From positions 30,830 to 94,829 of the forward strand of contig NZ_JYNP01000024.1 of the NCBI RefSeq assembly GCF_000934755.1: a stretch of 64,000 bases of DNA. The letters are read 5' to 3'. This document shows, in pieces, positions 55,476 through 64,000 of this stretch. The notes below the pieces were generated by a model. That model saw nothing but the letters and a program-made list of their open reading frames with translations, did not search any database and was not told where the DNA came from. Each line of letters opens with the position of its first letter. The first letter of the stretch is position 1. The position numbers and the translations under genes were made by a program. This stretch comes from Desulfonatronovibrio magnus. GTDB lineage: Bacteria > Desulfobacterota > Desulfovibrionia > Desulfovibrionales > Desulfonatronovibrionaceae.

Positions 55476-55922
55476 ATGAAAGCACTCCTGGTCTTTCTAA
55501 GTATGGTTTTTTTAACATCCCTGTTTGGAGCTTTCTTCAGACCCGGCCCATGGTACGACGAATTAATAAAACCTGCTTTGACTCCCCCTGGATGGATTTT
55601 TACTCCTGTATGGCTCACCTTGTATGTTATGATTGCCATATCTGGATGGTTAACCTGGATTAAGACCAGAAGCATAAAAAATAAGGCTATGCTCACATGG
55701 GGTTTGCAACTTGTAACTAATGCTATGTGGTCAATGTTGTTTTTTGGCTTGCAGAGCCCGCTTATAGCTTTTTTTAATATATTTATTCTATTGATTCTGA
55801 TAGTTTTATATATTAAATACTCGTATCCAGTAAGTAAAAAAGCATCACTTCTATTTGTTCCCTACGCCCTGTGGGTCGGCTTTGCTGCGTATTTGAATCT
55901 TGGACTGGTTATACTTAACTGA
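55476..55922 (+). CDS. tspO: TspO/MBR family protein
   Basis: A 148-residue protein of five membrane helices, family of the tryptophan-rich sensory protein/translocator protein that binds porphyrins and cholesterol. 'WYDELIKPALTPPGWIFTPVWLTLYVMIAISGW' (in parts) is the diagnostic W-x-x-P region; 'NAMWSMLFFG' and 'LWVGFAAYLNLGL' close the pocket. It stands in a haem-related neighbourhood (hemC, cobA-hemD), which fits a porphyrin role. Full length. Confidence 0.93.
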   Translation: MKALLVFLSMVFLTSLFGAFFRPGPWYDELIKPALTPPGWIFTPVWLTLYVMIAISGWLTWIKTRSIKNKAMLTWGLQLVTNAMWSMLFFGLQSPLIAFFNIFILLILIVLYIKYSYPVSKKASLLFVPYALWVGFAAYLNLGLVILN

Positions 55923-56001
55923 ATGCAAAACAAGATCTGTTTTCTATCTTTTAATTCAAGACTTTGATTTTCTTGCCTGATATTGGTGTTTAAGGATTGA
56001 T

Positions 56002-57744
56002 ATGCATAAACATTCCATTCAAAACCATCAGGCAGTCATCAGAGTTTACCCTCAAAATACCTGGCTTTTGTTTGAGAATCCCGTCGGTTTTATACAATCG
56101 TATTGTGCCGCAGAGGTTTTTGACTGCCTGTTAGAGATTGATGATCTTGTTCAAAACAAAGGTAAGTATGCTGCGGGATTCCTATCCTATGAGTCATCGC
56201 CAGCTTTTGATCCTTGCTTCAAGGTAAAAACTGGTGATAAATTTCCTCTTTTGCGGTTTGGTATATTTGACACAGTCAGAGCGCTGCACAGGCTTGTCTG
56301 TGACAGGCAGCAGGGGGCTTTCCCTGCATGGCGGACTAACACTGACTTCGCTAATTACCAGTCTCGCATACAATCCATAAAAAATCTGATTGAGGCAGGT
56401 GAATCATACCAGATTAACTATACACTGCGCCTTTATGCCAGGTTTGCTTGTGATCCATGGCAATTTTTTGTTAACCTTGCTCTTGCCCATGACCCACCAT
56501 ACGCTTGCTATTTAGACTACCCTGACTTTTCTGTTTGCAGTTTCTCTCCTGAGTTGTTTTTCCAAATGGATAAAGAAAAACTTATTTCCAGACCCATGAA
56601 GGGGACCGCGCCTCGTGGTTTGGTTGCCTGGGAAGATGACATGCTTGCCAGACAGCTGCAAAGATGCACAAAGAACATGGCCGAAAATGTTATGATCACT
56701 GATATGGTTCGCAATGATTTTGGACGTATTGCAGAGCCCGGGAGTGTAGAAACAAGCTCCCTCTTTGGAGTGGAAAAGTATCCTACTGTATGGCAGATGG
56801 TCTCAGAGGTGACTTGCAAATCTAAAGCTAACATTCCAGCTGTTTTTAATGCACTTTTTCCACCGGCTTCCATTACAGGTGCCCCTAAAGCTGCTGCTAT
56901 GGATATCATTGCTCGACTTGAAACTGCTCTTAGAAAAATTTATACAGGAAGCATTGGATATATGGGACCTGATCGTCAGTGTCAGTTTAATGTTGCTATC
57001 AGAACGGTATTGGTTGATAAAAAAAATAACTCCGCTGAATATGGAGTAGGAGGTGGAATAGTCTGGGATTCAGACGCCCATTCTGAATGGCAGGAGTGTA
57101 AAATTAAAAGTCAGGCTCTTTACAGGATCCGTCCAGAGTTCAATCTTTTTGAGTCAATTCTCTGGACTCCTCAGGGAGGATACCACCTTCTCGGAGCACA
57201 TCTTGCCAGACTCAAAACCTCGGCGCACTTCTTTAAATTCAACTTTGACATGTTAAAGGTCAAATGCACTCTGCACGAATTTGTTGAAAGTCTAATCAGT
57301 GCTTGCAAGGTAAGGCTTGAACTGAGTAAATCAGGCCATGTTATAATTGAACAAAAGCCAATAATGGGTCTGCCTGACGTAATTAATGTCAGTCTTGCAA
57401 AAGAAGCAGTCAGCTCCTCAAACGTCTTTTTATACCACAAAACAACTTGCAGAGAAGCTTATGAAAAAGCTGAACCCAGGAAGAAATCAGCTCACGATAT
57501 AATTTTGTGGAATGAAAAAGGTGAAGTGACTGAGACCACAATAGCTAATCTTGTGCTTGATTTTGGTGAAAGACTTTATACTCCACCAGTTAAGTCAGGC
57601 TTGTTGCCAGGGACTTACAGACAATTTCTTCTTTCATCAGGTATTATTCAGGAAAAAATAATATCAGTAAGTGAATTGCAATTTTGTAAAAGAATATATC
57701 TTGTAAACTCAGTCAGAGGATTTATGAAAGGAGCTTTGGTTTGA
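56002..57744 (+). CDS. pabB-pabC: Fused aminodeoxychorismate synthase component I / 4-amino-4-deoxychorismate lyase
   Basis: A 580-residue fusion. Residues 1-370 are a PabB chorismate-binding domain ('GESYQINYTLRL', 'RPMKGTAPRG', 'MVRNDFGRIAEPGSVET', 'GSIGYMGPDRQCQFNVAIRT'); residues about 375-580 are a PabC-like PLP lyase of the aminotransferase class IV fold ('YHKTTCREAYEKA', 'ETTIANLVLDFGERLYTPPVKSGLLPGTYRQFLL' in parts). Together they make 4-aminobenzoate for folate from chorismate and a PabA amidotransferase encoded elsewhere. The end is 8 bp from the convergent msrB stop. Confidence 0.93.
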   Translation: MHKHSIQNHQAVIRVYPQNTWLLFENPVGFIQSYCAAEVFDCLLEIDDLVQNKGKYAAGFLSYESSPAFDPCFKVKTGDKFPLLRFGIFDTVRALHRLVCDRQQGAFPAWRTNTDFANYQSRIQSIKNLIEAGESYQINYTLRLYARFACDPWQFFVNLALAHDPPYACYLDYPDFSVCSFSPELFFQMDKEKLISRPMKGTAPRGLVAWEDDMLARQLQRCTKNMAENVMITDMVRNDFGRIAEPGSVETSSLFGVEKYPTVWQMVSEVTCKSKANIPAVFNALFPPASITGAPKAAAMDIIARLETALRKIYTGSIGYMGPDRQCQFNVAIRTVLVDKKNNSAEYGVGGGIVWDSDAHSEWQECKIKSQALYRIRPEFNLFESILWTPQGGYHLLGAHLARLKTSAHFFKFNFDMLKVKCTLHEFVESLISACKVRLELSKSGHVIIEQKPIMGLPDVINVSLAKEAVSSSNVFLYHKTTCREAYEKAEPRKKSAHDIILWNEKGEVTETTIANLVLDFGERLYTPPVKSGLLPGTYRQFLLSSGIIQEKIISVSELQFCKRIYLVNSVRGFMKGALV

Positions 57745-57751
57745 TGTATGA

Positions 57752-58210
57752 TCAAGTCTGCTCAGATTTATCCTGAAAGAGGTACATGTATTCCCCATAC
57801 CCTTGTTCAACCATTTCAGATTTGTGTATAAAGCGCAAAGCTGCCGAATTGATACAATAGCGACGCCCTGATTTGCCCGAGCCATCGTCAAACACGTGGC
57901 CTAAATGCGAATCAGCAAGCCTGCTTCTCACTTCAATCCTTAAGGAACGAAGAGAGTTGTCCTCATGCTCGGTAACATTTTCCTCTGATACAGGCATGGT
58001 AAAACTCGGCCAGCCTGTGTTAGAATCAAATTTATGAGTGGAGCTGAAAAGAACTTCTCCAGAGACGATGTCTACATATATGCCTTCTTCATGATTATTC
58101 CAGTACCTATTATTGAATGGAGGCTCAGTCCCGTTTTCCTGGGTTACAAAAAATTCCTCTGGAGTTAGTTCTTTTCTAAGTTTATTTTTTTTAGGCTTTA
58201 TGAAAGGCAT
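57752..58210 (-). CDS. msrB: Peptide methionine (R)-sulfoxide reductase
   Basis: A 152-residue MsrB, restoring oxidised methionine. Start chosen at 58210, six bases behind AAGGA; an ATG at 58216 lies directly on the site. Motifs 'GWPSF', 'HLGHVFDDG' and the catalytic Cys119 in 'GRRYCIN' are present. There are no CxxC zinc cysteines, so it is the zinc-free type, and no second cysteine for resolving the sulfenic acid, so regeneration may use a different reductant. Convergent with pabBC. Confidence 0.94.
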   Translation of the reverse strand: MPFIKPKKNKLRKELTPEEFFVTQENGTEPPFNNRYWNNHEEGIYVDIVSGEVLFSSTHKFDSNTGWPSFTMPVSEENVTEHEDNSLRSLRIEVRSRLADSHLGHVFDDGSGKSGRRYCINSAALRFIHKSEMVEQGYGEYMYLFQDKSEQT

Positions 58211-58246
58211 AATCATTCCTTTAGAATGGATGGTTTTAGAACCATG

Positions 58247-58291
58247 TTAGCTCCTCACCGGGGCGGCCCGGGACCGAACCAGCGAGTAACT
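58247..58291 (+). repeat. 45-bp palindromic dispersed repeat, copy 6
   Basis: Begins TTAGCTCCTCACC and ends GGACCGAACCAGCGAGTAACT in two parts. It is followed by a stretch (58292-58340) resembling the sequence behind copy 1 (ACTGTCACTTTTCTAAATTGG). Confidence 0.75.
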
Positions 58292-58517
58292 TTAGGATAC
58301 TGTCACTTTTCTAAATTGGTACAGTACCCGTGCCAAGCTGTCACAGTCTGGTTATAAATCTAAAAATATCTATGACCTATCACACAAGTTTATATTTTTA
58401 CCGAGTACCACCGTCCAGGCACACTTATTATTTATACAGAAAAAATCCTTACAGGGCAATGGTTAACCTCAATTCCTGATTGATAAATTAATTATTTTGA
58501 AAAAGATATTTTTTTTG

Positions 58518-58546
58518 TTGACAAGTCTGTAACAAGCATTTAAATA
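58518..58546 (+). promoter_or_regulatory. rrn promoter P1
   Basis: TTGACA (58518-58523), 17-bp spacer, TAAATA (58541-58546), with T-rich sequence upstream as expected for an UP element. About 260 bases ahead of 16S rRNA. Confidence 0.7.
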
Positions 58547-58634
58547 CTCTCTTCCCGGCTCGGAAGGGTCGGGTTTGTTTTTTTGGAGGGTTCAATATAA
58601 TTTTTCAGTTTTTTAGAAAAAAGAAAAATAAAGA

Positions 58635-58663
58635 TTGACAAAGTAGCTGGGGACGATTAATTA
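58635..58663 (+). promoter_or_regulatory. rrn promoter P2
   Basis: TTGACA (58635-58640), 17-bp spacer, TAATTA (58658-58663). Weaker -10 than P1; A-rich upstream. Tandem promoters are usual for rRNA operons. Confidence 0.55.
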
Positions 58664-58680
58664 TATTTGTTTCCGCGAGG

Positions 58681-58712
58681 ATGTTCCTTGACAATTAAAT
58701 AGTGAGTCAGCC
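58681..58712 (+). other. Left arm of 16S RNase III processing stem
   Basis: ATGTTCCTTG...AGTGAGTCAGCC pairs over about 30 bp (a few mismatches) with the sequence behind 16S at 60376-60406, forming the long stem that RNase III cuts to free pre-16S. Confidence 0.85.
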
Positions 58713-58803
58713 AAATAATCCAGTAGGTTTTTTTTGAAATAGGAAGAAGCTTACGGGTCCAAATTAGTTTTGTAGAGTTATGTATATATAGCTTTCTAGT
58801 TAT

Positions 58804-60362
<1,559 letters not shown>

Positions 60363-60375
60363 ACGGAAAGAATAA

Positions 60376-60406
60376 GGCTGACTCACTATTTAACATCAAG
60401 GAACAT
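60376..60406 (+). other. Right arm of 16S RNase III processing stem
   Basis: GGCTGACTCACTATTTAAC and AAGGAACAT pair with 58681-58712. Confidence 0.85.
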
Positions 60407-60435
60407 TTTTAATGATCAGTGACATATAATCAATC

Positions 60436-60514
<79 letters not shown>

Positions 60515-60538
60515 CGCATCAGGCCAAGTAGGCTAAAT

Positions 60539-60614
60539 GGGGGTGTAGCTCAGCTGGGAGAGCGCCTGCCTTGCACGCAGGAGGTCATCGGTTCGATCCC
60601 GTTCACCTCCACCA
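60539..60614 (+). tRNA. alaT: tRNA-Ala (TGC)
   Basis: Acceptor GGGGGTG/CACCTCC (one G.U), D-arm GCTCAGCTGGGAGAGC, anticodon TGC at 60572-60574, T-arm GGTTCGATCC, CCA encoded. 24 bp after tRNA-Ile. Confidence 0.98.
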
Positions 60615-60780
60615 GTTAAACGGCGTTGGAAGATTGATTATGTAGTTATTAGAGTTTCATGTTTTTTATTATATGTAATGATGCAAAACATGGAGCTTTA
60701 ATAGAAGTTCCTTGACGCAGATAGTAAGGTGTTTGGTCATGATTAAACGCATGGTTCAAGCTTAAGGTCTGCAGGTTCAT

Positions 60781-60808
60781 TGACAGTTAAATAGGGGTAA
60801 GTTTTTTT
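60781..60808 (+). other. Left arm of 23S RNase III processing stem
   Basis: TGACAGTTAAATAGGGG and TAAGTTTTTTTAA pair with 63829-63853 (TTAAAAAACTTACCC...TTAACTA) across 23S, the usual stem for pre-23S release. Confidence 0.75.
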
Positions 60809-60819
60809 AAGTAAGTAAA

Positions 60820-63823
<3,004 letters not shown>

Positions 63824-63862
63824 AACTATTAAAAAACTTACCCTTATTAACTATACATTTTG

Positions 63863-63979
63863 TTTCGGTGGCCATGGCGGAGGGGTCACACCCGACTCCA
63901 TTTCGAACTCGGAAGTTAAGCCCTCCAGCGCCGATGATACTTGGGGGCTACCCCTGGGAAAGTAGGTCGCTGCCGGAAC
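63863..63979 (+). rRNA. rrf: 5S ribosomal RNA
   Basis: TTTCGGTGGCCATGGCGGAG at the 5' side, the loop ACACCCGACTCCATTTCGAAC and 3' GCTGCCGGAACA, pairing with the 5' end. About 117 nt, ends within a few bases. The operon's terminator lies beyond the window. Confidence 0.96.
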
Positions 63980-64000
63980 ATCTCTTAAATGCCTTAAGGC

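Larger units (their letters stand above)
58292..58803. other. rRNA operon upstream region
   Basis: No gene. It carries repeat remnants (58292-58350), two sigma70-type promoters (58518, 58635), a GC hairpin near 58555-58575 (CCCGGCTC...GGGTCGGG), followed by T residues that could act as an attenuator or antitermination site, and the left arm of the 16S processing stem (58681-58712). Confidence 0.65.

Overview
The window reads as a chromosomal segment of a moderately low-GC sulfate-reducer-type deltaproteobacterium, probably of the Desulfovibrionales. This is inferred from the 16S and 23S rRNA genes, the fused cobA-hemD gene next to valS, and the dnaJ-like/cbpM/clpB cluster, arrangements I recall from Desulfovibrio relatives. 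I could not run a 16S comparison, so the genus stays open.

Layout. (1) 1-1624: the end of a membrane transporter gene, then about 1.1 kb of repeats (nested palindromes, a perfect 108-bp tandem duplication, two related 151-bp elements). (2) 1625-6719, minus strand: a four-gene MacAB-TolC-like tripartite exporter (TolC, membrane fusion protein, ATPase, permease). (3) 6972-34800, minus strand: about 28 kb holding a long Tad (tight adherence) secretion/pilus locus joined to a phosphorylation module and an exported-effector module. From promoter side to end it holds a PP2C phosphatase, two Flp pilins, three TadE/TadG-type pseudopilins, CpaB, the CpaC secretin, a TadZ-TadA fusion, TadB with an inserted TPR domain, a transglutaminase-like protein, an 1155-aa exported protein, a thioredoxin-fold lipoprotein, a second GspE/PilB-type ATPase, TadC, three FHA membrane proteins (two with TPRs), a Ser/Thr kinase with a DUF4384-like domain, an exported caspase-like protease with an EF-hand loop, a CsgG-family lipoprotein, a DUF799-like protein and an Ig-like exported protein. 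(4) 35956-37275, plus strand: a polytopic membrane LuxR-type regulator. (5) 37478-45032, plus strand: valS, cobA-hemD, rfbC, rfbB and a WecA/MraY-type glycosyltransferase with a C-terminal membrane extension. (6) 45659-49917: cbpA, cbpM, clpB. (7) 50308-58210: DUF1786 protein, acyl-CoA thioesterase, hemC, HD protein, htpX, tspO, fused pabBC, msrB. (8) 58518-63979: a complete rRNA operon, 16S-tRNA-Ile-tRNA-Ala-23S-5S, with tandem promoters and processing stems.

How the main system may work (inference). Kinase, phosphatase and three FHA proteins form a complete phospho-threonine write/erase/read set. The kinase and one FHA protein carry clustered Thr-x-x-Asp/Glu or Thr-Val-Val motifs in cytoplasmic linkers, the kind of phospho-peptide FHA domains read. 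Two FHA proteins place TPRs in the periplasm, where the TPR insertion of TadB is also predicted to lie, so phosphorylation inside could gate assembly outside. The caspase-like protease, transglutaminase-like protein and CsgG-type lipoprotein are candidate cargo or maturation factors. No prepilin peptidase (TadV/CpaA) or TadD lipoprotein is visible; the FHA-TPR proteins may stand in for TadD.

The intergenic DNA is rich in small mobile or repeated sequences: a 180-bp MITE-like element in two copies with 18-bp terminal inverted repeats and 8-bp target duplications, a 45-bp palindromic repeat in six copies, 7-bp minisatellites and several long hairpins.
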